Shown piece by piece: positions 19,606-28,259 of a DNA stretch of 64,000 nucleotides. This stretch comes from Phycisphaerae bacterium (GTDB taxonomy: Bacteria; Planctomycetota; Phycisphaerae; SM23-33). The notes beneath the pieces are model-generated. The model ran no database searches, was not told the DNA's origin, and worked only from the letters and a program-made list of their open reading frames with translations. Position 1 is the first letter of the stretch. Each line of letters starts with the position of its first letter. The stretch is from contig JAGXKT010000002.1 in NCBI GenBank assembly GCA_018335035.1, positions 62,001-126,000 on the forward strand, read 5' to 3'. A program made the position numbers and the translations under genes.

Positions 19606-21642
19606 ATGTACAAGCGGCGGATGGTGATTTTCATGGGGCTGGTCGGCGTCGTGTTCCTCGTGGTGGTGGCACGGCTGGGCCATCTCCAGCTTATCGCGGG
19701 GGCCTCCTACCGTCGCCAGGCCGCCGCGGCCCTGCGGTCCATCGAGCTTCTGCCGACGCGTCGCGGGGAGATTCTGGATCGCAAGGGACGAATTCTCGCC
19801 TTGGACAACCCGTGCTACCAGTTCTGCCTGGACTACCGCTTCCTGACGCGCGATGCGAAGTACGTGCTTCGCCAGAAGCGCCGGATCGCCCTTCGGAACG
19901 GGGTGTCCATGCTCCGGGCGGCCGAGATATACCGCGACCGCCAAGCGCGGACGTGGCGCCTGGCGGCACACATCGGGGACGTCTCGCCGCAGGAACTGCG
20001 CGACAGGGCTCAGAGCATTATCCGGCGCGTCCGGCGCATTCGCGACATCGTCGGTACGGATGTGCGTGAGCAATTTCAGACCCACCCCGTTCTGGTGGGG
20101 CTGGACGAAGCGGCCGCGACACAATTCGAGGCCAAGCTCGATGACATGATCGGCGCGCAGGTGCGCCCCGGACACATGCGGTGGTACCCGCGTGGCGAGA
20201 CGGCCTGCCACGTGATCGGCCTGACCGGCGAGGTGGGCTCGGAGGATTTGCGGCGCAAGGGGTCGCGCGGCGAGACGCTCTCCGAGCGGCTGGATGAGTA
20301 CCTCGCCGGCGATACCATCGGGCGAATGGGCATCGAGAAATCGTGCGAAGCGTTCCTGCGGGGGCAGCGGGGCTATCGAAAGCTCAAACGGCGCGTCGGC
20401 AAGGCCCCGGAGGTGCTCGAACAGCGCCTGGGCGAACCGGGCGGCACCGTTCGCCTGGCGATCGACATCGAGCTTCAGGAGATACTGACGCAGTTGTTCT
20501 GCGAGTTGACCGCGCAGCGCAATGCTGTGACGGGTTCGTGGCGCGGCGCCCGCCCGTCCAACGGCGCCGCGGCGGTGGTGTCCATCCCCGAGGGCGACGT
20601 TCTGGCGCTGGTCTCGATTCCCACCTATGACCTCAACACGTATGGGAAGCGCTTTGACGAACTGCGCGACGCGTCGGTCGAACTTCCTTTGCTGAATCGT
20701 GCCGTGACGCGTCGCTATCCCATCGGCTCGACGGCCAAGCCGATTACCGCCGTGGCGGGCCTGGAGACGCGGTTGCAACCGCCGATTACGCCGCAAACAC
20801 GGTTCACGTGCCACGGGCGGATTCGCGTCGGCAACACGCATCTGCATTGCTGGACGCACTCCCATGGGATGCCGGGCCACGGGGCGCTCGATCTCGTCGG
20901 CGCCCTCATGCACAGTTGCAACGTGTATTTCTACAGTGTGGGGCGGCGCGTAGGCCTGGAGCAGCTCTGTCAGTGGTTCGCGCGTTTCGGGTTTGCTCGC
21001 CCGCCCGTGGCGTCGCTGCCGGCGGCCGTGAGCGGACACGTGCCCACCCGCCGCTGGCTGGCTCAGCACAAGCCCGGCTACCGGGTCGCCCGTCCCTTCG
21101 ACGCCTGCCAGGTCGCCATCGGGCAGGGCTTTCTGGGCGCCACGCCGCTGCACGTGGCGTCAGCGATGGCGACGATCGCCCGCGGCGGCGTGGTTGTCAC
21201 GCCCCGACTGGTGTTGCGGGGTCCGACCTTCGAGCGGCACCAGGAGGACCTGGGCGTTCCCGCAGCGCACATGACGGCGATCCAGCGGGGGTTGTACAAG
21301 GTCGTCAACGAGCGGGGCGGCACGGCTTACAAAGCGTTCCACGTGACGGGCACCCCGATTTCCGGCGTGGACGTCTACGGCAAGACGGGCACGTCGACGG
21401 CGACGCCGCCGGACCTCAATGGGGATAACAGACTCGACGCGCGCGAGCGCCGGCTCAAGGAGATGTCATGGTTTGCCGGCTTCGCCGTGCCGCGCAGCGG
21501 CGGCAGCGTGACGGGCCGTCGCGGCGTTTCCGTCGCTGTCGTCGTCGAATACACCACCGGCGGCGGGTCGCGCAACGCCGCGCCTGTCGCTCGCGAGGCG
21601 ATCCGCGCCTGCCGCGAGATGGGCTACATTCCGGACCCGTGA
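19606..21642 (+). CDS. mrdA: Penicillin-binding protein 2 (elongation-specific transpeptidase)
   Basis: 678 aa. An N-terminal membrane helix (about 6-22) is followed by the pedestal domain with TRRGEILDRKGRILA (about 51-65). The transpeptidase domain has the SxxK box Ser375-Thr-Ala-Lys378 (YPIGSTAK), the SxN box Ser437-Cys-Asn439 and the KTG box 593-595 (YGKTGTS). It cross-links peptidoglycan with RodA during lateral growth. GAGAGGAG about 6-10 nt before ATG 19606 is a strong ribosome binding site. A cysteine-containing segment (FTCHGRIRVGNTHLHCW) in the middle is like that of other class B PBPs. Confidence 0.95.
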   Translation: MYKRRMVIFMGLVGVVFLVVVARLGHLQLIAGASYRRQAAAALRSIELLPTRRGEILDRKGRILALDNPCYQFCLDYRFLTRDAKYVLRQKRRIALRNGVSMLRAAEIYRDRQARTWRLAAHIGDVSPQELRDRAQSIIRRVRRIRDIVGTDVREQFQTHPVLVGLDEAAATQFEAKLDDMIGAQVRPGHMRWYPRGETACHVIGLTGEVGSEDLRRKGSRGETLSERLDEYLAGDTIGRMGIEKSCEAFLRGQRGYRKLKRRVGKAPEVLEQRLGEPGGTVRLAIDIELQEILTQLFCELTAQRNAVTGSWRGARPSNGAAAVVSIPEGDVLALVSIPTYDLNTYGKRFDELRDASVELPLLNRAVTRRYPIGSTAKPITAVAGLETRLQPPITPQTRFTCHGRIRVGNTHLHCWTHSHGMPGHGALDLVGALMHSCNVYFYSVGRRVGLEQLCQWFARFGFARPPVASLPAAVSGHVPTRRWLAQHKPGYRVARPFDACQVAIGQGFLGATPLHVASAMATIARGGVVVTPRLVLRGPTFERHQEDLGVPAAHMTAIQRGLYKVVNERGGTAYKAFHVTGTPISGVDVYGKTGTSTATPPDLNGDNRLDARERRLKEMSWFAGFAVPRSGGSVTGRRGVSVAVVVEYTTGGGSRNAAPVAREAIRACREMGYIPDP

Positions 21643-21646
21643 GACG

Positions 21647-22948
21647 ATGCTCGAGGGCCTGCGACAATATTTCCGCCTGACCACGTGGCTGATCCTGCTG
21701 GCGATGCTGGGCCTGATGATTGTCGGCATGTTCGCCATTCGTGCCTCCGAGGCGGCCGAGGGGGACCCGCCGGGCTTCGTGATGCGCCAGTTGATCGCAG
21801 GCGGCGTGGGTCTGGCGGCGTTCGCCGCGGCCGTGGCGATTCCCTACCGGCAGTTCGGCAGGGCGGCCTATCCGCTGTTCGCGGTGACGCTTGGGCTGCT
21901 GGCGCTGGTCCTCTTCCTGCCGCCGATTCGCTATTCGCACCGGTGGATCGCCGTTGGACCGCTGCAGTTTCAGCCGTCCGAACTGGCCAAGCTCAGCTTG
22001 ATCCTCATGCTCGCGTGGTACCTGCGATATCGCAGCAACTATCGACGGCTTCTCGGCCTGGCCGTGCCGTTCGCGCTGACGTTCGTGCCCATGGTACTCA
22101 TCCTGCGCGAGCCGGACCTCGGCACGGCATTGCTGTTTCTGCCGACGCTGTATGCCATGCTCATGTTGGCCGGGGCGCGGTGGGTGCATCTGCTGGGCAT
22201 TGTCGCGGTCGCCACGGCGCTGGTGCTGCTGCCCGTGCCTCGCCCGGTGCCCGAGAATGCCGATGGCGCCGCGGACGGGCGCCAGGCGCTGGCGTACGCC
22301 ACGGTCCGCGTCGGCGGGCAGCGGTATGCCCTGACGGCCGCCCCGTTGATCGTCGTGGCCAACCACCAGGTCGAGCGGATCGATGGCTGGCTGCGCCAGG
22401 GGGATCCGTCCGTTGCCATGGACCAGGGCTACCAGCTTCATCAGTCCAAGACCGCCCTGGCGTGCGGTCAATTGGCCGGAAGTGGCAACTGGGCCGACGC
22501 CGACCTTCAGTTGTCACTGCTGCCCGACGATCACACGGACTTCATCTTTGCCGTCGTCGGCGGGCAATGGGGGTTTGTCGGCTGCGTGGGCATCCTTGCG
22601 CTATACGGCGTGATCTTCCTTGTCGGCATCGAGATCGCCACCGCGACGTACGATCCGTTCGGGCGCCTGCTGGCCGTCGGCGTCCTGGGGCTGCTCCTGG
22701 CGCAAATCTTCATCAACGTCGGCATGACGATGGGACTGATGCCGATTACCGGCATGACGCTGCCGTTCGTCAGTTATGGCGGCTCGTCGCTGGTGATCAA
22801 CTGCGTGGCGATGGGGCTTTTGGTCAATGTCGGCCTGCGCCGGCCGATCCTGCTGGGCAGGCACCCCTTCGAACACGGGCAGAAGCGTGAACGGCCCCTG
22901 GCGGTGCGCAAGATGCACGCGGGGAGTCGCGCATCGCACGAGGATTGA
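21647..22948 (+). CDS. rodA: RodA/FtsW-type lipid II polymerase
   Basis: 433 aa, about ten membrane helices, SEDS family. The conserved extracytoplasmic stretch is present: ERIDGWLRQGD, GYQLHQSKTALACG and LLPDDHTDFIFAVVGGQWGF, followed by ITGMTLPFVSYGGSS. Usual family members have GEE/AEE where this one has GGQ before WGF. An extra 60-residue loop (PENADGAADGRQALAYATVRVGGQRY) lies between the fifth and later helices. Its place 4 bp after PBP2 argues for RodA rather than FtsW. Confidence 0.9.
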   Translation: MLEGLRQYFRLTTWLILLAMLGLMIVGMFAIRASEAAEGDPPGFVMRQLIAGGVGLAAFAAAVAIPYRQFGRAAYPLFAVTLGLLALVLFLPPIRYSHRWIAVGPLQFQPSELAKLSLILMLAWYLRYRSNYRRLLGLAVPFALTFVPMVLILREPDLGTALLFLPTLYAMLMLAGARWVHLLGIVAVATALVLLPVPRPVPENADGAADGRQALAYATVRVGGQRYALTAAPLIVVANHQVERIDGWLRQGDPSVAMDQGYQLHQSKTALACGQLAGSGNWADADLQLSLLPDDHTDFIFAVVGGQWGFVGCVGILALYGVIFLVGIEIATATYDPFGRLLAVGVLGLLLAQIFINVGMTMGLMPITGMTLPFVSYGGSSLVINCVAMGLLVNVGLRRPILLGRHPFEHGQKRERPLAVRKMHAGSRASHED

Positions 22949-23001
22949 CCGTCTCGGCGCGCCGGGCGACACGGCTTCGAGGACAACGCGCCGGTGGCAC
23001 G

Positions 23002-23415
23002 CTACAGGCGACCGTAGTAGAGAAACCAGATGACCGACAATGCCGCGTACACGCCGCACAGCGCCCAGCAGGCGATCTCCGCGATGCGGCGGCGTCGCAG
23101 GACAATGAGTATCGCGGCGGCCGAACCGGCCAGAATCAGCTTGAAGGCGATCAACCGTTCGGGATGCGTCAGAAGAGAGCGGGCGATCGGATTCGCCTCG
23201 ATGAATCGTTCCTGCGTTGCCGACAGGAAATACGCATGCGCCATCAGCGTCAGAACGAGATCAAAGACATTCATGAGCACCAGGCACATCACAAGCAGGA
23301 TGACGCGCCCCGACCGACCGCCGAAGCGCACGGCCGCAAGCTTGGACAGACGCCCGGGCAGTTGTGCCCCTTCGACCCGGCTCGCCTTGCATGATGCCAG
23401 GACGTTGATTGGCAT
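23002..23415 (-). CDS. DUF5658-like membrane protein
   Basis: 137 aa with three predicted membrane helices (about 37-57, 88-105, 112-132). The family pattern is Asp-Leu-Val-Leu-Thr in helix 1, EANPIARSLL between helices, and FKLILAGSAAAILIVL in helix 2. Function is unknown. It is convergent with rodA. The start at ATG 23415 follows a -10-like box almost directly, so the message may lack a leader; a later start near residue 37 cannot be excluded. Confidence 0.7.
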   Translation of the reverse strand: MPINVLASCKASRVEGAQLPGRLSKLAAVRFGGRSGRVILLVMCLVLMNVFDLVLTLMAHAYFLSATQERFIEANPIARSLLTHPERLIAFKLILAGSAAAILIVLRRRRIAEIACWALCGVYAALSVIWFLYYGRL

Positions 23416-23422
23416 TATCGCG

Positions 23423-23452
23423 CTTATCGACGGTTACAACAGAGGCCTTCAA
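23423..23452 (-). promoter_or_regulatory. Weak candidate promoter before the DUF5658-like gene
   Basis: On the minus strand TTGAAG (23452-23447) and GATAAG (23428-23423) are 18 bp apart; the -10 lies 7 bp before ATG 23415, implying a leaderless message. Confidence 0.3.
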
Positions 23453-23460
23453 CAGGGAGT

Positions 23461-24378
23461 GTGAAGATCGTCCCCCTTTGCGACAAGACAGGTCGCCCGG
23501 CGCGCGAGGACCTGATCGGCTCGCGGCCCCTGCGCGAGACGTTGCCGCTCGGCGACGGATACGAAGCGGGTCTGTTCATTCACCGCGCGCCGGACCCACG
23601 CGGGTTGCCCGTGGTGTACCTGCACGGGGTCCAGTCGCACCCGGCGTGGTTTTTCGCCTCGGCGGCGGCGGTGGCGAGGAGCGGCCGCGACGTGTATCAG
23701 CCGACGCGGCGCGGCAGTGGCGCCGGGCCGGAGCCGCGCGGGGATGCCCCGTCCGCGCGGCAACTGCTCGCCGACGTCGCCGCGGCGTGTGCGGTCGCTC
23801 GCGACCGGTCGCAGGCCCCGGCGGTACATCTGGCGGGCGTGAGCTGGGGCGGCAAGCTGGCGGCCGCGTTCGTCGCGACCTGCGCCCAACGCGAGCCGGT
23901 CGCTTCGCTGACGCTCGTAGCCCCCGGCATCGTGCCGCGCGTGGACGCCTCGACGGCGACGAAGCTGGGCGTGGCGGCGTGTCTGCTGGTCTGCCCGCGG
24001 CGCCGGTTCGCCATTCCGCTCAACGATCCCGCGCTGTTCACCGACAACGAGCCGATGCGCGCTTACCTGCGGGCGGACCAATACCGCCTGCATCGCGCGA
24101 CGGCGCGGTTTCTGTACGTGAGCCGGCGGCTGGATCGTTTTCTGGCGCACGCGGCCGACGGCGCCATCCGCACGCCGACGACGCTCATCCTCGCGCGGCG
24201 CGATCGCATCATCGATAACGCCGCGACGCGCACCGCGATGGATCGCCTAACCGATGGGCGCGCCGCGACGGTCGAGTTGGACGGCGCTCATACGTTGGAG
24301 TTCGAGCCGGACCCGACGCCGCTGTGCGACGCGCTCGTCGCGGCCCTGCGTCACGGCGAGAATGCCGGCGGCGTCTAG
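23461..24378 (+). CDS. Alpha/beta-hydrolase (serine esterase/lipase-like)
   Basis: 305 aa. The nucleophile elbow is GVSWGG (Ser at about 142), the oxyanion region HGVQSHPAWF (about 58-67), and the late His is in DGAHTLEFEPDP (about 282); ARRDRIIDN supplies the probable acid. There is no signal peptide, so it should be cytoplasmic. Start GTG 23461 is the first in-frame start and its GGGAG lies only one base upstream, which is unusually close, so a start further in is possible. The TAG stop is provided by the end of the MITE-like repeat. Confidence 0.8.
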   Translation: MKIVPLCDKTGRPAREDLIGSRPLRETLPLGDGYEAGLFIHRAPDPRGLPVVYLHGVQSHPAWFFASAAAVARSGRDVYQPTRRGSGAGPEPRGDAPSARQLLADVAAACAVARDRSQAPAVHLAGVSWGGKLAAAFVATCAQREPVASLTLVAPGIVPRVDASTATKLGVAACLLVCPRRRFAIPLNDPALFTDNEPMRAYLRADQYRLHRATARFLYVSRRLDRFLAHAADGAIRTPTTLILARRDRIIDNAATRTAMDRLTDGRAATVELDGAHTLEFEPDPTPLCDALVAALRHGENAGGV

Positions 24379-24535
24379 AGCAGTTTAACTTTTTCTGAAA
24401 CGTTTGGCCTACGTGCGGCGTCGCCATGCTGCGTCCCCCTGGCCGTACGGCCTAAGGCATCGGCTGCTTCGGCGTCCTTGCCTGGCTTGTCCTCGGCGAC
24501 GGCCGATCCGCTACATAAAAAGTTAAACTGCTCTA
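24376..24535. mobile_element. 160-bp MITE-like element with perfect 19-bp terminal inverted repeats and TA ends
   Basis: TAGAGCAGTTTAACTTTTT at 24376-24394 is the exact reverse complement of AAAAAGTTAAACTGCTCTA at 24517-24535. The outermost TA on both sides fits the TA target duplication of IS630/Tc1-mariner elements. The 122-bp interior has no coding capacity and contains a GGCCGTACGGCC palindrome. The A/T-rich ends contrast with the G/C-rich surroundings. The two ends supply the TAG stops of both flanking convergent genes. It may also act as a two-way terminator. Confidence 0.75.
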
Positions 24536-25744
24536 AGCCGCCTTGCCCTCATGGTCGGGCGCGGTGCGTCCGGCGTTGTAGCTGGTTCCGCGCCAGGTCA
24601 GGCGGGCGCCGGGGCGGAGTTTGCCCAGCGCCCACAGCACGACGCCCGCGGCGATGAGAGACCCCAGCGGGTAGGTCCAGAACACGCATCGCCGCGCGCC
24701 GGTTAGGGCGTAAAAGCGGTAGATCACGCTGAGTTGCATCGCGGCCGCGGCGGCCGCCGTCAGCCCGCAGGCCCACCACGCCGCCGTTGCCTCGGCGCCG
24801 GTCGCCGCCAATGTCAGCGCGATCGCCGCGACGCCGTAGGGCACCAAGCCCAGCAGCAGCATGCCCAGAGACGCCAGAAGCCGCCCGGGTGTGCGGAAGG
24901 CCCCGTGAAAGATGCGGCACCAGCCCGCGAGCGTGCCGGCCAGCGTGCGGTACATGCGCACGCGGTAGATGCCGCTGCCCTGGACGACCCGCAGTGTTCG
25001 CCCGGCCTGCTTGACCCGCCGAGCCAGTTGAAGGTCCTCCATGACCTCGCCGCGGATGGCCTCGTGCGTGCCGACGGCGTCATAGCACTCGCGGCGAATG
25101 AGCATGAACGCTCCGTTGGCGTAGGCGGTCCGGCGACTCGCGTCGTTGACCTTGTCGGGATTGAACCAGATCATCATCACCCCGGAGCACACGGGTTGGA
25201 TGACCTCCTCCCAGAACCCACCGGTCTCCATCATCGGCAGCACGCTGAGCATCTCGGCGCCGGTGTCCCGCGCGTGGCGCATGGCAACGGACAGCGCGCG
25301 AGGCGTCAGCAGGCGACAGTCGGCGTCGACCGTCAGCAGCCAGTCGCCGTCGGCGGCGTCGGCCCCGCGGCGAATCGCGTGATTCTTGCCGCACCAACCG
25401 CTCGGCAGCGTCTCGATGTGCAGCACGCGCAGACGACCGTCTTCGCCGGCAAGACGCTCCGCGATCCGGCCCGTGGCGTCCGCGCTGCGATCGTTGCAGA
25501 CGATGATCTCGACATTCGGGTAGTCCTGCTGCAGAAGCGACCGGAGGCAGGACTCGATGTTCTCGGCCTCGTCCTTGGCGGCGACGATCACGGAGATGCG
25601 CGGTGCGGGCGCCCGGACAGGGGGGGCGTCTGAGCCCAGACCGGCGCCGCGCCCGCGCTGGCGCGAAATCAGGATGTGGCGACTGACCCACAACAGCAGG
25701 ATCAGCGCCATCGTCCCCGTCAGTGCGATTGCCGTGGCGGCCAT
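24533..25744 (-). CDS. Membrane glycosyltransferase, family 2
   Basis: 403 aa. One N-terminal membrane helix (about 3-24) precedes a GT2 catalytic domain with ISVIVAAKDEAENIESCL (about 50-67), VCNDRSADAT, the metal-binding DVDADCRLL-like TVDADCRLL (about 137-145) and the acceptor motif GEVMEDLQLARRVKQAGR (about 232-249). Three or four C-terminal helices follow (about 280-375). This layout is that of ceramide-glucosyltransferase-like and HpnB-like enzymes that glycosylate lipids. The acceptor is unknown. Its TAG stop lies in the right end of the MITE-like repeat. Confidence 0.88.
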   Translation of the reverse strand: MAATAIALTGTMALILLLWVSRHILISRQRGRGAGLGSDAPPVRAPAPRISVIVAAKDEAENIESCLRSLLQQDYPNVEIIVCNDRSADATGRIAERLAGEDGRLRVLHIETLPSGWCGKNHAIRRGADAADGDWLLTVDADCRLLTPRALSVAMRHARDTGAEMLSVLPMMETGGFWEEVIQPVCSGVMMIWFNPDKVNDASRRTAYANGAFMLIRRECYDAVGTHEAIRGEVMEDLQLARRVKQAGRTLRVVQGSGIYRVRMYRTLAGTLAGWCRIFHGAFRTPGRLLASLGMLLLGLVPYGVAAIALTLAATGAEATAAWWACGLTAAAAAAMQLSVIYRFYALTGARRCVFWTYPLGSLIAAGVVLWALGKLRPGARLTWRGTSYNAGRTAPDHEGKAA

Positions 25745-25747
25745 GGG

Positions 25748-26188
25748 CTAGCCGCCTCCCGCGTGCGACGCGTCCAGATTGACGACCAACTCGATGCGGC
25801 CGACCGCGATGCCCAGGCGGCGGGCGATGTCCTCGCACGCGACGCCCTGGCGGGCCAGGCGGAGGATCTCGGTCCGCGCGGTGTCGGATGGCTCGCTCAA
25901 CGGCTCTTCGACCGGCGGCGCGTCGCCGACATCCGCCAGGCACGCGATGCGGTCGTCGGCCTCAGCAATGAGCCGCTCGAGCCGCTCGGCTTTGCGGTTG
26001 AGCTCAGCCACGACGTCCTCGGCACGCCGCACGGACGGCTCGACGGCGTCGTGCGCCCCCAGCGGGACGTCGCGCGCGTCGCGCCGCCGTCGGCGGTGAA
26101 GCCCCCACACCAGCGCGGCGCCCATTATCAGGAACACGGCGCCTGCGGCGATGAGCCCCGTCAGCGCCTGAAGCGACAGCGAGATCAT
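25748..26188 (-). CDS. Membrane-anchored protein with C-terminal helix-turn-helix (DUF2802-like)
   Basis: 146 aa. One N-terminal membrane helix (about 8-30) and a basic cytoplasmic start (HRRRRRDARD) lead to a coiled coil (about 53-82, VVAELNRKAERLERLIAEADD), an acidic linker, and a helix-turn-helix-like end (ILRLARQGVACEDIARRLGIAVGRIELVVNL, about 108-138). Such proteins are known as DUF2802/DUF6115. The helix-turn-helix is probably degenerate and not proven to bind DNA. It starts inside the larC stop (ATGA overlap at 26185-26188), so it is translationally coupled to larC, though no functional link is evident. Confidence 0.75.
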   Translation of the reverse strand: MISLSLQALTGLIAAGAVFLIMGAALVWGLHRRRRRDARDVPLGAHDAVEPSVRRAEDVVAELNRKAERLERLIAEADDRIACLADVGDAPPVEEPLSEPSDTARTEILRLARQGVACEDIARRLGIAVGRIELVVNLDASHAGGG

Positions 26189-27372
26189 CGTGCGCCCTCC
26201 CGCAAGGCGGCCTGGGCGGCGGCGAGCACCTCGCGCGGTGCGACGTGATGCGTCTCGGCGGCGGCGAGACAGTCGGCAAATTCCGGCGCGACGGTCACGA
26301 CCTCGTTGCCCAGCCGGCCCAGCTTGACGCGCACCGGCCCGTAGCGCGTCTCGACCGTCTGGAAGCTTCGGGCGAGCTTCGTGCGGCTGGCCGCGCGCCG
26401 CCGGATGCCGAACGTCGTGGTCTGGCGGAAGATGATCTGCTCGGCTCGGGTCACGTCCGACGGCGCCGCCAGGGCGCACAGCATCCAACCCGGGCGCGAG
26501 CGCTTCATCGTGATGGGCAGGACCCAGGCATCGAGGCACCCCACGGACAGCAGTGCGTCGATCGTCGCGCCGATCCATTCGCCCGTGCAATCGTCCAGAT
26601 TGGCCGTCAGCTCCACCACGGTGTCGGCGGTGCCGGCATCGCCCGGTTCGCCGAGGTACACGCGAAGGAGATTGGGCATCGGCCCGTCGTCGCGGCTTCC
26701 GGCGCCGTAGCCGACGGCGCGGACGTCCAGCTCGCACAGCGGGCCGAACGTCTCGGCCAGCGTGGTCAGCACGGCCGCCGCTGTCGGCGTGGTGACCTCG
26801 CGCGGCACATCCGCCGAGACTGTCCGCGCCCCGCTCAGCAACAATGCCGTGGCGGGCGCGGGTGCGGGCATCGTGCCGTGGGCGCAGTGAATCGTGCCGT
26901 GCCCGATGGGGATCGGCCCGCACACGAGCCGATCGACCTCCAGAAGCTCCAGAGCGACACACGCCCCGACGATATCGAGGATGCTGTCGGCCGCGCCGAT
27001 CTCGTGAAAGTGAACCTCGTCGCGGGCGATGTCGTGGGCCCTCGCCTCGGCGTCCGCCAGCCGCGTGAAGATGCGCTTGGCCCGGTCCGCCGCACGGGGC
27101 GCCAGTCCGGCCGACGCGATCATCGCCAGGATATCCGTGAGGTGTCGCTGTGGCGCGCCGCTCGCCGTGGTCGGCGATTCCGCCAGGTCCACGTGGAACT
27201 TCGTTCCGGCCAGCCCCTGCCGCGTGACCTTCTCGGCACGCAGCGCGTAGTCCGTCAGCGGCAGCTTGGCAAGGTCGCTTCGCAGCGCATCGAAATCGCA
27301 GCCGGCATCCAGCAGAGCGCCGACGATCATGTCTCCGGCCGCACCGGAAAAACAGTCCACGTGCAGGAGCAT
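26185..27372 (-). CDS. larC: Nickel-pincer cofactor insertion protein LarC
   Basis: 395 aa. LarC inserts nickel into the pyridinium bis-thiocarboxylate nucleotide cofactor of lactate racemase LarA and related enzymes. The N-terminal signature HVDCFSGAAGDMIVGALLDAG (about 4-24) and the EVHFHEIGAADSILDIVGAC metal-site region with its His residues are clear. The C-terminal domain has ANLDDCTGEWIG and the TMKRSRPG segment. In some bacteria larC is split by a programmed frameshift; here it is one continuous frame. AAGGA 7 nt before ATG 27372 supports the start. No larA, larB or larE is in the window. Confidence 0.93.
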   Translation of the reverse strand: MLLHVDCFSGAAGDMIVGALLDAGCDFDALRSDLAKLPLTDYALRAEKVTRQGLAGTKFHVDLAESPTTASGAPQRHLTDILAMIASAGLAPRAADRAKRIFTRLADAEARAHDIARDEVHFHEIGAADSILDIVGACVALELLEVDRLVCGPIPIGHGTIHCAHGTMPAPAPATALLLSGARTVSADVPREVTTPTAAAVLTTLAETFGPLCELDVRAVGYGAGSRDDGPMPNLLRVYLGEPGDAGTADTVVELTANLDDCTGEWIGATIDALLSVGCLDAWVLPITMKRSRPGWMLCALAAPSDVTRAEQIIFRQTTTFGIRRRAASRTKLARSFQTVETRYGPVRVKLGRLGNEVVTVAPEFADCLAAAETHHVAPREVLAAAQAALREGAR

Positions 27373-27402
27373 CCGGTATCCTTGGTCCTCGCCAGCGACA
27401 GC

Positions 27403-27431
27403 AGTGTAGGCCCGCGACGGGGCCCATGCAA
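27403..27431 (-). promoter_or_regulatory. Candidate larC promoter
   Basis: On the minus strand TTGCAT (27431-27426) and TACACT (27408-27403) are 17 bp apart, giving a leader of about 25 nt to ATG 27372. Confidence 0.4.
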
Positions 27432-27649
27432 GGGTCACGACGGCTGGCGGGGGACGCGGCGTGTCGGCCGCTGCGCTGTCGCGCGAGGCGACACCTGGTT
27501 CGGGGGCACACGCGCGGGTGCGCGAATCACAGAAAATTGTGACGAACGGCATTTCCCCAGATGGCTGTCGTTGCGTTGGTTACACAGACGCCGTGCGTCG
27601 CGCCGTTGTGACGCGCCGCCTCGTGCCGACGCGGGGCAACTGTGGGGGC

Positions 27650-27655
27650 TATAAT
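27650..27655 (+). promoter_or_regulatory. Perfect TATAAT box in the larC-CBM48 gap
   Basis: TATAAT at 27650-27655 with no clear -35. A start near 27662 would give a leader of about 200 nt to the gene at 27864, long enough to hold the structured element at 27766-27850. Otherwise 27432-27765 has no convincing gene. Confidence 0.4.
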
Positions 27656-27765
27656 GTGCGCTGAACGGCGGCGGGGGCACAAGCGGGCGGAACGACGCGG
27701 GGCCGCCGGGTGCCGGGCGCTTCCGGCATGCGACGCTGAGGATTCGACAAAGGAAAAGGTCCCTA

Positions 27766-27850
27766 AATTAAGTCGGCTCCCAATCCCACCGATAGCAGCA
27801 CAAGGCATTGGGCATGTGCGGGTTTCGTGGTGTCGGTACACGACTTAATT
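27766..27850 (+). ncRNA. Possible structured 5' leader element
   Basis: AATTAAGTCG (27766-27775) and CGACTTAATT (27841-27850) form a perfect 10-bp closing stem around 65 nt. Inner pairings are possible: CCCAAT/ATTGGG, GCACA/TGTGC and ACCGA/TCGGT. The closing stem ends one base before AAGGA, the ribosome binding site of the gene at 27864, so folding could control translation. The A/T-rich stem stands out from the G/C-rich context. I do not recognise a known riboswitch class. Confidence 0.4.
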
Positions 27851-27863
27851 CAAGGATGATGCG

Positions 27864-28190
27864 ATGGTTACCGTTCATGGTCAGTGGGCAGAGTTTCGGT
27901 TTTTCCGTCCGGCGGCGGACCGCGTCGAATTGGCGGGGGACTTCAACGACTGGCGTGAGGGGCAGTTGCCCATGAGCCGCGAAGACGACGGGTACTGGAC
28001 GGCGAGAATGCGCCTGCCCGTCGGCGAGTTCCGCTTTCGCTACCGCGCGGACGGGCAGTGGTTTACGGACTACGCCGCCTTTGGCGTTGAGCCGGGCCGG
28101 TTCGGATTGGACAGCATCGTGCGCGTGCCGCCGGCGTCTGTGCCGTTTGCCGGCGCGCCCGCGCGCGACGCCGACTACGCCGTAGCATAG
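27864..28190 (+). CDS. Single-domain glycogen-binding (CBM48/AMPK-type) protein
   Basis: 108 aa made up of one carbohydrate-binding domain of the isoamylase-N/AMPK-beta type: VELAGDFNDWREGQLPM (about 20-36), DGYWTARMRLPVGEFRFRYRADGQW (about 45-69) and a closing strand. The Trp residues and Phe-Asn-Asp-Trp match the glucan-binding surface of that family. There is no catalytic domain or signal peptide, so it would act in the cytoplasm, perhaps bringing partners to glycogen or binding a kinase; this is inference. AAGGA precedes ATG 27864. It is followed by a 69-bp gap and convergent scpB. Confidence 0.85.
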   Translation: MVTVHGQWAEFRFFRPAADRVELAGDFNDWREGQLPMSREDDGYWTARMRLPVGEFRFRYRADGQWFTDYAAFGVEPGRFGLDSIVRVPPASVPFAGAPARDADYAVA

Positions 28191-28259
28191 CAGCCCAGGG
28201 CATTCCGTCCAGGCAGATCGGCCCGACGCGCCGTGATGAGACCGCCTGGCCGGCTTGCG

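Noticed and set aside
27642-27848. 68-codon frame upstream of the glycogen-binding gene
   Set aside because: Covers the structured leader, has no ribosome binding site and an atypical composition.
27766-27850. Integron attC-like recombination site
   Set aside because: It has arms ending in TTAAGTCG/CGACTTAA but lacks the RYYYAAC/GTTRRRY core sites and no integrase or cassette array is near.
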